A DNA stretch of 64,000 nt from Paraglaciecola arctica (lineage in GTDB: Bacteria; Pseudomonadota; Gammaproteobacteria; Enterobacterales; Alteromonadaceae): the NCBI RefSeq assembly GCF_018861065.1, contig NZ_JAHKQO010000007.1, positions 163,266-227,265 of the forward strand. Direction: 5' to 3'. Positions 27,900 through 37,604 of the stretch are shown here, piece by piece (within the stretch, counting starts at the first letter, position 1; each line of letters starts with the position of its first letter). A program made the position numbers and the translations under genes. The notes under the pieces were generated by a model. That model was not told the DNA's origin. It saw only the letters and a program-made list of their open reading frames with translations, and made no database searches.

Positions 27900-29261
27900 T
27901 CAAAAGGTATAAGTGGCTGCAAACCATAATCTTGAATTGTCCTTAAATTGGCCAAATTGGGTGTTTTTGTCGCCAAACAACCAGTCTATGCCGCTGCGTA
28001 GTTTTAGTTTATCGGAGTATTCATAAATCAGTTCTGGGCGTAACACACCATCCCGTTGATTGATGGTCCCTAGCAATTCTGCTTTAAATAACAAACGGCC
28101 ATTTATGAATAAACGCTGGGCTCGCAGAGTTATTATCGTATCTGTATCAGGGCGTAATATATCGAATTCCTGTGCATCGATATGATCAATCGCTAGTTGT
28201 GCGTTAATAAACCATTGCTCTGGTGCGCTCCAGTCAATGCCAAAGCCGACTAACAAGCGACGTACATCTGCGGATTGCAGCGGTGTTTCCCATTGAATAT
28301 TAATGGGTTGATCAGGAATAAAGGCTAGTTCTGTGCGCAACACCGTTTCACCTAGAGTGACATCATAGGCAGCGCCATACAGGGTGCGGCGCTGATAGTT
28401 CGTTTGTACAACTATAGCTTCATCAATAGGTTGGTGGTCTGCTAGGCCGAGTATAGGATCTGTATCTGGGCCCCTAAACCCTAAAAACGAAATATCACCT
28501 TGGCCTAATGGGTGAGAAATACGCGCTCCAAAGGTGGATTGTGCAAGGCTGTTGTTGCGGTTTTGACTGTTTAAATTCACTGGTGTATTGGTGACATCTA
28601 CTCCCCCAGTAAAACGTGTTGAGGTAGTGAAAAACAATGCACCGGGTTGTGCTTGTTGAGTGATTGTGCCGTCGAATGCAAATGAAGTGTCTAATTTAAA
28701 GTTACCAATTTTATTGCGCCAGCGTGCACCCCACCTAGCGATGCGCTCGGGTCTAACGTCAGTAAATATAAAATCCCGCCTACGCACTGGATCAAAACGG
28801 TCGGTAATCTGCACGCCGTCTAGCACTCCCCAAGGAGTGACTTGTTTACCTAATGTGACGCTATGGGCACGTTTACGCCATTGAATAAATGCTCTGTCCA
28901 ATTCAAGGCGGGTTTGCTTGTTATCAATTAAAGGACGACTGAGTGGTGAGTAACCATTGATTGTACCTAACCCCACATCATCATCGGAGAATTCGGCTCT
29001 TGCGTCCAGTTGGATTCGCCAGTTGCGACTCAAGTTAAACCGTGTTTCTGAGGTGATACTAAACCGAGAAAATTCTACATCACTGTCTCGCAGATTTGTG
29101 CTAAATCTGTAGTCGATAGACCAAATAGTCGACACATTCGATGCAGCATAAACTGAATTTGCAAAACTAAGATACAAAGAAAGCATTGTTAATATTGCGT
29201 GTTGTAGATTTTTATTGGTTCTCTTTGTAAGCATAGTCGCCAAAGTTAGCTGCATTGTCAT
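27900..29261 (-). CDS. Outer-membrane beta-barrel protein (DUF1302-like)
   Basis: A 453-residue protein with a signal peptide ending in SVYAA. It has many alternating amphipathic strands and a C-terminal aromatic strand LWFAATYTF, the usual barrel-insertion signal. The segment FIQWRKRAHSVTLGKQVTPWGVLDGVQITDRFDPV resembles DUF1302-type outer-membrane proteins found with RND lipid exporters. It overlaps the LolA-like gene by 4 bases and is the third gene of a coupled trio with the permease at 30091-32430. It could act as the outer-membrane endpoint of a transport path. Confidence 0.75.
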   Translation of the reverse strand: MTMQLTLATMLTKRTNKNLQHAILTMLSLYLSFANSVYAASNVSTIWSIDYRFSTNLRDSDVEFSRFSITSETRFNLSRNWRIQLDARAEFSDDDVGLGTINGYSPLSRPLIDNKQTRLELDRAFIQWRKRAHSVTLGKQVTPWGVLDGVQITDRFDPVRRRDFIFTDVRPERIARWGARWRNKIGNFKLDTSFAFDGTITQQAQPGALFFTTSTRFTGGVDVTNTPVNLNSQNRNNSLAQSTFGARISHPLGQGDISFLGFRGPDTDPILGLADHQPIDEAIVVQTNYQRRTLYGAAYDVTLGETVLRTELAFIPDQPINIQWETPLQSADVRRLLVGFGIDWSAPEQWFINAQLAIDHIDAQEFDILRPDTDTIITLRAQRLFINGRLLFKAELLGTINQRDGVLRPELIYEYSDKLKLRSGIDWLFGDKNTQFGQFKDNSRLWFAATYTF

Positions 29262-30097
29262 TCACCTTCGTTCAACAGCATAAGTGGCGCGCCGTAAGCT
29301 AACTCATCGGCAGTGAGTAAATTGCCAGGTAAGTTAGCTAGGTATTGCATGTCGCTAAGTACAATTTCGGTTTGATGTGACAGTTGTGAGTTGAAAACAG
29401 AGAAATGAGTGGCTATCCAAGTGCCTGCAATCTTATCTAACGCCAGAATTGAGACTTCTTTTAAGGGGACATTATCAATATCGGTATACCGTATGTTGAC
29501 TGGAAACCAAGTGTCGGCGTCAATTTTTGAGGTGAAACTTGCGTAACCAAGTTCTTGTTTAATGTCTGCATTTTGGGGCGTTCCTTGCAGAATATAGTAG
29601 CGCTTGCCATTCTGAATTTGTTGTTCACCTAAACTAAAATTCCAGTCTTCTAAAGCAAACTTAAAATTATCTTTAATATCGCCGTAACTTAAGTCGGTAC
29701 CCATAAAGTAATCGCCCCTGCTAGATGCGGGGAGTTTACGTACTCTGTCAGTCGCGGGTAGGTATAGCCAGTTTTGATCCTGACTATCGCTGTTGTCGTG
29801 ACTTAAAAAACTGGTGTCTTGTAGTCCAGCTGGCTTAGTAAAGTAAATGCCGATTTTAGTTTTGGCAGGTTCTTGAGAGTGAACTAGTAGCGCCGAGCGT
29901 TTACGCTCGGAGCCAGATTTATTGCGCATAATAAAATGCATGTACCCTACACGCGCTTTACTAGCTGAGCGGTTGACTATGTTTTTGGCGACATCCAACG
30001 CGCTTAAGCTGGTTGCAGATTCAGAAGCCTTTGCGACTGATAAAATTAGACACAATAGGCTGATATTTATCCATAAGTAAGCGTATTTCATTAGCAT
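29258..30097 (-). CDS. Outer-membrane lipoprotein-sorting (LolA-like) protein
   Basis: A 279-residue exported protein with an N-terminal signal peptide (ISLLCLILSVAKA). It matches the LolA-like family paired with MMPL-type permeases: SFLSHDNSDSQDQNWLYLPATDRVRKL, then RGDYFMGTDLSYGDI, and YGxASFTSKIDADTWFPVNIRY. LolA-fold proteins carry lipids or lipoproteins across the periplasm in a hydrophobic half-barrel. It overlaps the permease gene by 7 bases and the barrel gene by 4, so all three are made together. Confidence 0.85.
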   Translation of the reverse strand: MLMKYAYLWINISLLCLILSVAKASESATSLSALDVAKNIVNRSASKARVGYMHFIMRNKSGSERKRSALLVHSQEPAKTKIGIYFTKPAGLQDTSFLSHDNSDSQDQNWLYLPATDRVRKLPASSRGDYFMGTDLSYGDIKDNFKFALEDWNFSLGEQQIQNGKRYYILQGTPQNADIKQELGYASFTSKIDADTWFPVNIRYTDIDNVPLKEVSILALDKIAGTWIATHFSVFNSQLSHQTEIVLSDMQYLANLPGNLLTADELAYGAPLMLLNEGE

Positions 30098-32430
30098 GTT
30101 CCTTTAATATTGACTAAATACGGCTCTGTCTTAGCTAAAGAGTAAAGAGCCGGTATGATAAATATTGCGCCTAGCAAACTACCTATTGCGGCTGAGGCCA
30201 CTAGTGCTCCAAACCATTGCAGCGGTGGCGCTGAGCTTAAGCACAAAACACATAGTGCTACGGCTAAAGCCAATGCAGAAAATACACAGGCTCGAGCTGT
30301 CACTAAATAATCACCAAAGAAAGCGTTTTTAGTGCTCGCGCCTTGTCGTTTAGCTTGTTGAATACTCCAAATGAGATGAATAGCAAAGTCGACACCTAAC
30401 CCCGTGGAAATAGCTGCTGTCATTGACGTGGCAGGCGCAATGTCAATACTGAACAGCCCCATAAATGCGTAGGTAAATAAGACTCCAGTGGCAATGGGCA
30501 CTAAACTCAAAGTGGCTTGCAATACCGATCTAAAAACTAATAAGGAGGCAAGAAACACAAATAATACTGCTAAGCCTAAACCTTGAAAGTGGGACTCGGC
30601 CAATAGGCTCATCCAGCCCACATTCACCGCCACTCTTCCACTAACCTTAGCTTCTAGGCCAGTTTCAAGGGACCATTCTTCTGCAATACCATTGAAGTGA
30701 GAAACAGTGGCCTCAATGTCGCTATATCTGTCAGTAATGAGTTGGGTACGTATTAGCGCGTGCTGATAGTTAAAATCAATTTCTTCGTTAAAGTCGCCAG
30801 GGTCCCCTGAAGACTCATACAAAAACATATATTGTGTGGGCGCATTATTCGCTGTTGGGAGGCTGCCTTGTGGTTCATCAGTTAATACACTATGCATTAA
30901 CGTCATGTAGTCGACAATTGAAGTGGTTTTAGCAACAAAGGGTTGCGAACTGAGTTTACGTTGCAACGCAGCAATTTCTCCCATTGCTTCAGGGGTCATT
31001 AACCCCCCCTCTTGCTTTGCAGATACCACTACATCCAGAAAGTTTAGACCTTGCAAGCGCTCATTCATTGTTATGTCGGCAATACGCACTTGCTCGTCAG
31101 TCTGAAAATAACTTTGTCTTTGATAATTAAATTGAGCTTGAAGCGCAAAATAAGTCATAACAATGATTAATAGAGTGGCAATTCCAGTGGTGAGTTCTGG
31201 TTTGCTATAGGATCTTTGGGTGACTGTTTTAATTAATTTGTCGACCAAGACAAACTCAGATTTAGATTGCACATTGCTGGGTTGTAATTGACTTAAAATA
31301 ATAATAGCAGGAAGGGCCGTTAAGCTAAGCAACCAAGCCATGAATGAACCTATGGCTGCAAACCAACCAAATTCAGCAATGGGTTGTATGCTAGAACCTA
31401 AGGCTAAACCTGTGAATCCAGCGACAGTTGTCACTGTAGTTAAGGTGACGGGTAATGCGGTATGTTCAAGTGCATCGAGCAGATTTTGCTGCCGCGTTTT
31501 TGTCATTTGGGAGCGGCATTTATGTAAAAATATGCTTGATATATGCAGACTGTCAGCGATAGCAATGGCCATTATAATGACAGGTAAAGCGGTAGTGATT
31601 AAGTAATATTCAGCCCCTAACCATCCCATTAAGCCGATGGTCATTGCACCTGAACCAGCAATAATAAAAAACGGACCAATCAAGCCACGCACATTACGTA
31701 ACGCTAACCAAATTATCACTAGGGCAGTAAATACCGCGGCAGGGATAAACTTGCGACTGTCTTGGGTAATCATCTGGGCTAATCGACCGTTCATAGACGC
31801 CACACCGGTAACATGGACTGTCAAATAAGGTGTAGTCTCGGCATTCGCAATGGCTAATATTTTACTATAGGTTTCGGTGGCGTGATTGGCATCATCAACG
31901 GGAATAATCAAGGTTAATGTATCACCACTTGGTGACGCCAATAAACCTCTCATCATGCTCATGCTGTTAACTCGCTCTAATGCTTGTTGTGCAGCTAGCA
32001 TGGAAATAGGCCCTGAAGGTACAATCTTCTCAACAACTAAATCGCCATTTTCACCACGAATAGCACTTTCGTTCAGAATGCTAATAAAGTTTTGTTTTTT
32101 TACATTAGGTAAGGCTCTTATTTTTTCTTCAATTCGGCGTAATATTTTGATATTTGCTGGTGTAAAAACGGACTCGTTTTTCGGCGCAACTAGGCCAACT
32201 ATTATCGGATCTTCTAATCCAAAAATATTCGCAGCTTGTTCTCTTGCTACCGAGGCGGGGTGATTTTGTGGAACAAAGGCATCTACCGATGATTCTTTGT
32301 GTACTTTGGTTATTCCCATTCCTAATAGCACAACTAATATAAACGACACCAAAGTCACCCTCTTAGGTCGTTGAATAATCCACTTGAAATAGCGAGTTTT
32401 AAAAGAGTATGTACTCATATCTTTGCTCAT
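30091..32430 (-). CDS. MMPL/RND-superfamily lipid-type exporter
   Basis: A 779-residue membrane protein with duplicated halves, each having one helix, a large periplasmic domain and five helices. Segments such as MAIAIADSLHISSIFLH and ISTGLGVDFAIHLIWS are the MMPL-type helix-4 motifs; the proton-carrying Asp replaces the DD of AcrB-type pumps. Related proteins move lipids such as hopanoids or mycolates rather than drugs. The ATG at 32428-32430 has a good AAGGAG site. It heads a coupled trio with a LolA-like carrier and an outer-membrane barrel, consistent with export of a hydrophobic molecule to the outer membrane. The cargo is unknown. Confidence 0.87.
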   Translation of the reverse strand: MSKDMSTYSFKTRYFKWIIQRPKRVTLVSFILVVLLGMGITKVHKESSVDAFVPQNHPASVAREQAANIFGLEDPIIVGLVAPKNESVFTPANIKILRRIEEKIRALPNVKKQNFISILNESAIRGENGDLVVEKIVPSGPISMLAAQQALERVNSMSMMRGLLASPSGDTLTLIIPVDDANHATETYSKILAIANAETTPYLTVHVTGVASMNGRLAQMITQDSRKFIPAAVFTALVIIWLALRNVRGLIGPFFIIAGSGAMTIGLMGWLGAEYYLITTALPVIIMAIAIADSLHISSIFLHKCRSQMTKTRQQNLLDALEHTALPVTLTTVTTVAGFTGLALGSSIQPIAEFGWFAAIGSFMAWLLSLTALPAIIILSQLQPSNVQSKSEFVLVDKLIKTVTQRSYSKPELTTGIATLLIIVMTYFALQAQFNYQRQSYFQTDEQVRIADITMNERLQGLNFLDVVVSAKQEGGLMTPEAMGEIAALQRKLSSQPFVAKTTSIVDYMTLMHSVLTDEPQGSLPTANNAPTQYMFLYESSGDPGDFNEEIDFNYQHALIRTQLITDRYSDIEATVSHFNGIAEEWSLETGLEAKVSGRVAVNVGWMSLLAESHFQGLGLAVLFVFLASLLVFRSVLQATLSLVPIATGVLFTYAFMGLFSIDIAPATSMTAAISTGLGVDFAIHLIWSIQQAKRQGASTKNAFFGDYLVTARACVFSALALAVALCVLCLSSAPPLQWFGALVASAAIGSLLGAIFIIPALYSLAKTEPYLVNIKGTC

Positions 32431-32511
32431 ATTGTTACTCCTTGGCGAGCTGTGAATTATTGAAAATCATAAGTAAGTCGGTATTTACAAAAGTGTTGAG
32501 TAATTAAATGT

Positions 32512-32556
32512 TGAACAAAAAAAACGGCCACTTAAACGCATTGTGCTAAAAGTGGC
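32512..32556 (-). terminator. Rho-independent terminator after alpha/beta hydrolase gene
   Basis: GCCACTT (32527-32533) pairs with AAGTGGC (32550-32556). On the minus strand the stem is followed by a run of eight T. It separates the hydrolase from the MMPL trio, so the two are separate transcripts. Confidence 0.8.
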
Positions 32557-32575
32557 AAAATCACTCTCGCTGACC

Positions 32576-33472
32576 TTAGGCAAGCCCCAGAATATAATTA
32601 GTCGCTTCTCGAATTACCTGGGGATCTTGTAAAATCTTTCTATGCCCTAGTTCACGGGTTTTTAAATAGCGGGCACCACTCCATGCAGCTGCCAAATGAT
32701 TTCCATCAGCAACGGGTATCAAGCGATCGTCTTCATCATGAATTAACAAACCGGAGACGTTTATGCCTTTGATTAATTGGGTTATATCAGTCTTTTTTGC
32801 TTCTAAGGAATAACGCTTTTTGAGTGTTAAAAAGAGCTTATTCATAATAGATTCGGATAGCCCAGTGACTGTATTAAATACTTGAAAGTGCCTGTCGAGA
32901 GACTTCATGGGGGCAATTAGGCACAACCTTTGAGGCAAAAAATCTCGGCTTTGGCTAAGTAGCAGTACAGTTGCGGTACCCCCAAAAGAGTGCGCCACAA
33001 TACCGAATGGTTTTCCATAAACGCATATAACAAACTCTAGGGCCGATGCAAAATCACCTAAATGGGTGGCCTGTTTGCTAGAACGGCCATGGGAGGGCAT
33101 ATCAAAGGCAATGACCTTATATCCATCTTTAAGCAAGGGGGCAATAAACCCTTTCATCCATATAGAGTTACTTTCCCAGCCATGAACAAGATAAATAATT
33201 TTATCTCCACTACCCCAAATGTGGGTAACGATATGTCCGTTTCGATAAGGCAAGTTCGCAGTTTGAAACTCATGTGGAAGTTCATTGATCCGATAAGGCC
33301 GACGCTTACGAGTGTGCATAAAGTGATAGAGTGCAATCTTAACGCCCAGTGTTGGTAAGGCATTGCAACAGAACTTGAGTGCCGTTCTCTGTACCTTTTG
33401 CGATACGTTTAATGCATAGGTTTTGTCTACTTGGGCGTTAGCGTATTTGGGAGCGATTGTTGTTGTCATCAC
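32576..33472 (-). CDS. Alpha/beta hydrolase
   Basis: A 298-residue serine hydrolase. The oxyanion segment is YLVHGWES (97-101 region), and the nucleophile elbow is VAHSFGGTA (Ser162). Candidate acid residues lie in HDEDDRLIP (Asp247 or Asp250) and the base is His278 in LGHRKI. A conserved FDMPSHGRS loop lies between. No signal peptide is seen. The substrate is unknown; an ester or thioester of a lipid-like compound would fit the fold and the neighbouring lipid-type exporter, but this is inference. A terminator separates it from the exporter genes. Confidence 0.87.
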   Translation of the reverse strand: MMTTTIAPKYANAQVDKTYALNVSQKVQRTALKFCCNALPTLGVKIALYHFMHTRKRRPYRINELPHEFQTANLPYRNGHIVTHIWGSGDKIIYLVHGWESNSIWMKGFIAPLLKDGYKVIAFDMPSHGRSSKQATHLGDFASALEFVICVYGKPFGIVAHSFGGTATVLLLSQSRDFLPQRLCLIAPMKSLDRHFQVFNTVTGLSESIMNKLFLTLKKRYSLEAKKTDITQLIKGINVSGLLIHDEDDRLIPVADGNHLAAAWSGARYLKTRELGHRKILQDPQVIREATNYILGLA

Positions 33473-33779
33473 GTTAATCCTTCAATGATAATGAATCTAA
33501 CGAAAGGCTTCTTGAACTCATCCCGCGGTGTTTTCAGAAGCTTTTTCATATGGGCTATATCAGTAAGCGACGGCTTGATGTAAAAACGACAACAAAATTA
33601 CAAATAATTTAAAATGACCTTTTAGAGTGCTTTGTAAATACTATGTTATTTGCTTTATTCTGAGGTTGGGCTGTATATTTAGTCAGATTACCTACACTCT
33701 TACTTAATCGTTAATTACAAACCGAATAAACGTAATAAGTTAGCCGTGTTAAACACAATCAACTCATAGGCTTTTTTGA
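33473..33779. other. Divergent intergenic region
   Basis: 307 AT-rich bases between the divergent hydrolase and ECF sigma genes. It must contain promoters for both, but I could not pick out convincing boxes, and no small gene or RNA is evident. Confidence 0.5.
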
Positions 33780-34358
33780 ATGACTGCAAAAATTTGCAAA
33801 GAAAATATTACTGAATTATTGAGTCATTGGCAGAACGGCGACAAAGCCGCAATGATGAGTATTAGTAATATCGTTTATTCAGAATTAGAAAGACGAGCAC
33901 GAGTACATATGAGTCGAGAACGTGCGGGTCATACCTTAGAAACCTCAGCTCTGGTAAATGAAGTGTTTTTAAACTTGTTTGATGCCGATGTGAGTTTTGT
34001 CGATCGTCAGCACTTTTATACCTTAGCGAGTAGAACCATGCGGCGTATCCTGGTCGATCATGCCCGTGGTGTTAGCCGAATGAAACGTGGAGCCAATGCA
34101 TTAAAGATTACTCTACACACGGAACTAAGTGGTTCAGCAATGGACCTATCGCAGTTTTTGTCACTACACAATGCATTGGAACGTTTAGTCGAGTTGGACG
34201 ATCGTAAGGCTAAAATCTTGGAGTTAGAGACTTTTGCAGGCTTAAGTACTCAGCATATAGCTGATTTATATAAGGTGTCGGTGAGAACAATCGAACGAGA
34301 TTTGAAGTTTTCTAAGGCCTGGGTGTATAGAGAAATGGCACATGAAGAGTCAGCGTAG
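33780..34358 (+). CDS. ECF-type RNA polymerase sigma factor (TIGR02999-like)
   Basis: A 192-residue sigma factor of the ECF group that is typically encoded next to Ser/Thr kinases. Region 2 includes SALVNEVFLNLF and HFYTLASRTMRRILVDHARGVSRMKRG. Region 4 includes RKAKILELETFAGLSTQHIADLYKVSVRTIERDLKFSKAW, with the helix-turn-helix near the C-terminus. No anti-sigma gene follows. The convergent kinase gene 88 bases away is the likely partner, since in this group control is thought to run through phosphorylation. No clear ribosome binding site is seen before the ATG. Confidence 0.88.
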   Translation: MTAKICKENITELLSHWQNGDKAAMMSISNIVYSELERRARVHMSRERAGHTLETSALVNEVFLNLFDADVSFVDRQHFYTLASRTMRRILVDHARGVSRMKRGANALKITLHTELSGSAMDLSQFLSLHNALERLVELDDRKAKILELETFAGLSTQHIADLYKVSVRTIERDLKFSKAWVYREMAHEESA

Positions 34359-34445
34359 TCACTTTATTAACAATCACAACCCTTGCAAATTATAACTTAC
34401 AACAAGGTTCAAAAAGTCATATCCCCGAAACAACTTAAATTTGGA

Positions 34446-37172
34446 CTAAATACTGTCATTCGGGGCATGTTGTTGCATCAATTTTTTCAGTAATTGAATA
34501 TTTTCGGCTAGGTTAGGGTAGTCCTGTTCGGTGTTTATTTCGGTGACTTCAATGGCCTGTTTAAGAAATTTTATGGCACTCAATGGCTGGTTGCTGGTTA
34601 AATCAAGATCCGATAACTCTGTATACAAAAAGTACAGTGATTGGGATTTGTCTTTAATATCCGACGGGGAACTTTTTGTAAAACGCTGCCATTTTTGAAG
34701 TACTGAGGTATAAACTTCTTTAGCTTTATCTAAATCACCAGAAGCTTTGTAAAACTTCCCTAAGATATGATACTTAACAAGCGTATCCTCATCGAGTTCG
34801 CCATATTTAGAGGTTATATCTTCAATGACGCCAAGTAATAATAAAATGGCTTCATCGTGCAAAGATAATTTTGATAATGTCTTAGCTTTAAATGTTTTTG
34901 TATTAATGACATGAAAATGAGTTTTACCAATTATTTCAGGTAGGCTTTGCAGTGATTGATTAAGGATTGCTAAACATTCTGAATAACGTTTTTCTGAGTT
35001 TAATATTTTAGCGTAGAGAAACCTAGCTCTATGGCTGTCTTGGTGATCTGGTCCTAGCATTGAGTCAGTAAGTGACACTAATTCTTCTGTGAAAGGTTTA
35101 CTCATAGCAAATTCATCGCGTTCATGATGGATAGTGACTAACCTTTCGAGTATATAAATAACTAATGTATGCTTGTTACCTAAGGTTTCTTTTGCCAACG
35201 ACAAGGCTCGATTAAAGTAGCTTATTGACGATTCGACATCACCAAATTGTAGATAATCATTACCTAAACTTGCCAGTGCAAGTACCGTCATCTGGCTTTT
35301 TTCGCCTAAGTATTTTTTGGCGCTTTCAAGCACTTTTAGATGGGTATTAATGGCTTTTTGATGTTGTTCGGAATTATTATAATATCCTCCTAAGTTGAGG
35401 GTATAACCAATAGTGCGTTCATCCTGTTCTCCGAATATTTCTTTTGCTTGTGTAACAATGGTTTCTAATATAATGCGCCTATCACTGTGCCGGTCTGCTC
35501 GGCTATAAGCATTACTTAGTGCATTTAGGGTACTGATATGTGCTTCTATATCTTGTTCTGGATACTTTTCGTAAAGGGTGTTAGCCAATTCTAATTGCTC
35601 TAGGGATGCCTGAAGCCTGCCAATATACATATATATGTTGCCAATCGTTCGGCGTATTTCAGCCAACACCATGGGTTGTTGTGCCAGTTCTGATTGTTCA
35701 GGATCGTTGAGCTTTTCGGTGGCTGACTCGAGCACGTTAAGTACCGTTATTTCGTTACCTTGTGTTTTATCGGGATCGATACTATCGAACATGTTCGTAA
35801 TAAATTTAGTGACGGCCTTGGCTTTTTGCTGCTCTGTCAGCGCTGTATCTCGCTCCTGCTGAGCAATATCTCGTTGCAGTTCTACTTGTGTTGATTGATA
35901 CCAAATAGCAGCGCTTGCACTGATTACTGACAGACAAAGTATTAAGCCCATAATTGACGACAATGCATTTCTTTTAAAAAATAGATAACTGCGATGATGC
36001 CAACTTGTTGTACGAGCAAGTACAGGGTGTTGCTCTAACTTACGGGTTATATCTTCTGCAAAATCAGCTGCCGAACTGTATCTTTCGTTATTTTTAGCTT
36101 TTATGGCTTTTGTAACTATTGCGTCAAGGTCAGCATCAATTAATTGTGCGGAACTTTTATAATACGAATCTGGGTTATTGCCGGCCTTTTCACTTGGGAG
36201 TGTAACTTGTTGCTGTGAAATGTAATCGAGCACTTTTTCTTTAGTTGTTGCATCAACAGGAAAGGTAATACTGCCTGTTAGCATCTTATATAAAACTGCG
36301 CCTAAGGAGTATATATCTGAAGATACACTTATGGTGCTTCCTGATATTTGTTCGGGGCTAGCATATTGTATTGTGAGTAAGCGGGGGGCATCAGAACTTA
36401 ATTCTGTTTTGTTTAATAAATGGGAAATACCAAAGTCCATGACTTTTGGTTCGCCGTCCTGGTTGACTAATATGTTTTCGGGCTTTAGATCACAATGTAC
36501 GACCAAGTTTTGATGGGCATATTGAATCGCGTCACACACCTTTACGAAAAGATTTAGGCGTTGCTTTAAAGTCAGTTGATGCTTTTCACAATATTGGTCA
36601 ATAGGTATGCCTTCGACATACTCCATAACTAAAAAAGGGATCCCTCCTTCTGTTGTGCCGCCATCTATTAGGCGCGTTATATTATTGTGTTCCAGATTAG
36701 CGAGTATTTGTCGCTCTTCCCTAAATCTGACCAATAAGTACTCACTGGTGCTCATCGACTTTATAAGCTTAACAGCCACCTTTTTTTCATATTGCTTGTC
36801 TGCTCTTTCTCCAATATAAATAGCCCCCATTCCCCCAGTTTGGATGCACTTTATCAGTTTGTAAGTTCCAGCCATAGTGCCGCTCAAATCTTGCTGCGAG
36901 TCAAAAATACTATGGGTGGCTTTGCCTACTATATGGCTAATTGCTTGGGTTTCTTGGGTATGTTTGAGTAGGCTAATAATCGCTTGTTGAATGTCGGGTT
37001 CGTCTGCAAATTCTTGGGTGATAAATTCAAATCTAGAATCGACTGGCAACTCCAGAGCTTTGTGGAAGTATTCCTCAATAGTTGGCCAGTTATCATTATT
37101 CAAAATTATTTCAACGTTAACGCTTAATTTATAAACAAAATAAACTATAAATTTAATATATACAACAGCCAC
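34446..37172 (-). CDS. Serine/threonine protein kinase with TPR repeats
   Basis: A protein of about 885-908 residues. An N-terminal helical region is followed by the kinase domain: glycine loop IQTGGMGAIYIG, catalytic Lys in VAVKLIKS, catalytic loop VVHCDLKPEN (HCD, so a non-RD kinase), metal-binding DFG in VMDFGIS, and YASPEQI. One membrane helix (LILCLSVISASAAIWY) follows, then a long periplasmic-side array of TPR-type repeats. The first possible start is a GTG at 37172 giving a short hydrophobic leader. A TTG at 37103, just before the conserved NNDNWPTIEEYFHKAL, may be the true start. It faces the ECF sigma gene, its likely signalling partner. Confidence 0.88.
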   Translation of the reverse strand: MAVVYIKFIVYFVYKLSVNVEIILNNDNWPTIEEYFHKALELPVDSRFEFITQEFADEPDIQQAIISLLKHTQETQAISHIVGKATHSIFDSQQDLSGTMAGTYKLIKCIQTGGMGAIYIGERADKQYEKKVAVKLIKSMSTSEYLLVRFREERQILANLEHNNITRLIDGGTTEGGIPFLVMEYVEGIPIDQYCEKHQLTLKQRLNLFVKVCDAIQYAHQNLVVHCDLKPENILVNQDGEPKVMDFGISHLLNKTELSSDAPRLLTIQYASPEQISGSTISVSSDIYSLGAVLYKMLTGSITFPVDATTKEKVLDYISQQQVTLPSEKAGNNPDSYYKSSAQLIDADLDAIVTKAIKAKNNERYSSAADFAEDITRKLEQHPVLARTTSWHHRSYLFFKRNALSSIMGLILCLSVISASAAIWYQSTQVELQRDIAQQERDTALTEQQKAKAVTKFITNMFDSIDPDKTQGNEITVLNVLESATEKLNDPEQSELAQQPMVLAEIRRTIGNIYMYIGRLQASLEQLELANTLYEKYPEQDIEAHISTLNALSNAYSRADRHSDRRIILETIVTQAKEIFGEQDERTIGYTLNLGGYYNNSEQHQKAINTHLKVLESAKKYLGEKSQMTVLALASLGNDYLQFGDVESSISYFNRALSLAKETLGNKHTLVIYILERLVTIHHERDEFAMSKPFTEELVSLTDSMLGPDHQDSHRARFLYAKILNSEKRYSECLAILNQSLQSLPEIIGKTHFHVINTKTFKAKTLSKLSLHDEAILLLLGVIEDITSKYGELDEDTLVKYHILGKFYKASGDLDKAKEVYTSVLQKWQRFTKSSPSDIKDKSQSLYFLYTELSDLDLTSNQPLSAIKFLKQAIEVTEINTEQDYPNLAENIQLLKKLMQQHAPNDSI

Positions 37173-37604
37173 TTATGTGCAGTAGCGAGAATCCAAAATA
37201 ACCCATAAATACAACTTATTGGGTGACCTTTACGACACCTGAGCTGACTAGCGCTTTAATATTAAGGGCTGACAAACAAATGAATTTGAAGACAATGCCT
37301 TTTAATTGACCGCTACAACGAAATATTCAACGGTATACAGTAAAGCCTTTGTTAGATATAAATAACGGTTCAGTCAGAAATATAAATGGTCGATCTGACA
37401 TTCTGATATAACCATTTTTCAATAGAGAAATTACGCGTTTGATAGGCTATCTGCACAGAGTTAGTGCAATCGTCGCCAATTATTTAGCGTTATGTGTGCA
37501 CTACGTATTTAGGGCTCTCATCAGGTAGTGGAAAACAAGGGGGGAGCAATGGGTATCAAATTTGCTTTGTACAAAAAACATAAATAAAAACTCAGAGAGT
37601 TAGT
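37173..37604. other. Intergenic region upstream of adenine deaminase
   Basis: 432 AT-rich bases between divergent kinase and deaminase genes. No gene or recognisable purine riboswitch is visible. A ribosome-binding-like purine run (AAAACTCAGAGAG) lies just before the deaminase ATG. Confidence 0.5.

Noticed and set aside
30154-30164. A further exact TATGATAAATA copy
   Set aside because: It lies inside the MMPL permease coding sequence and encodes ordinary conserved residues, so it is probably chance.
37173-37604. Possible purine riboswitch ahead of adenine deaminase
   Set aside because: The conserved loop sequences and three-way junction of purine riboswitches could not be found.
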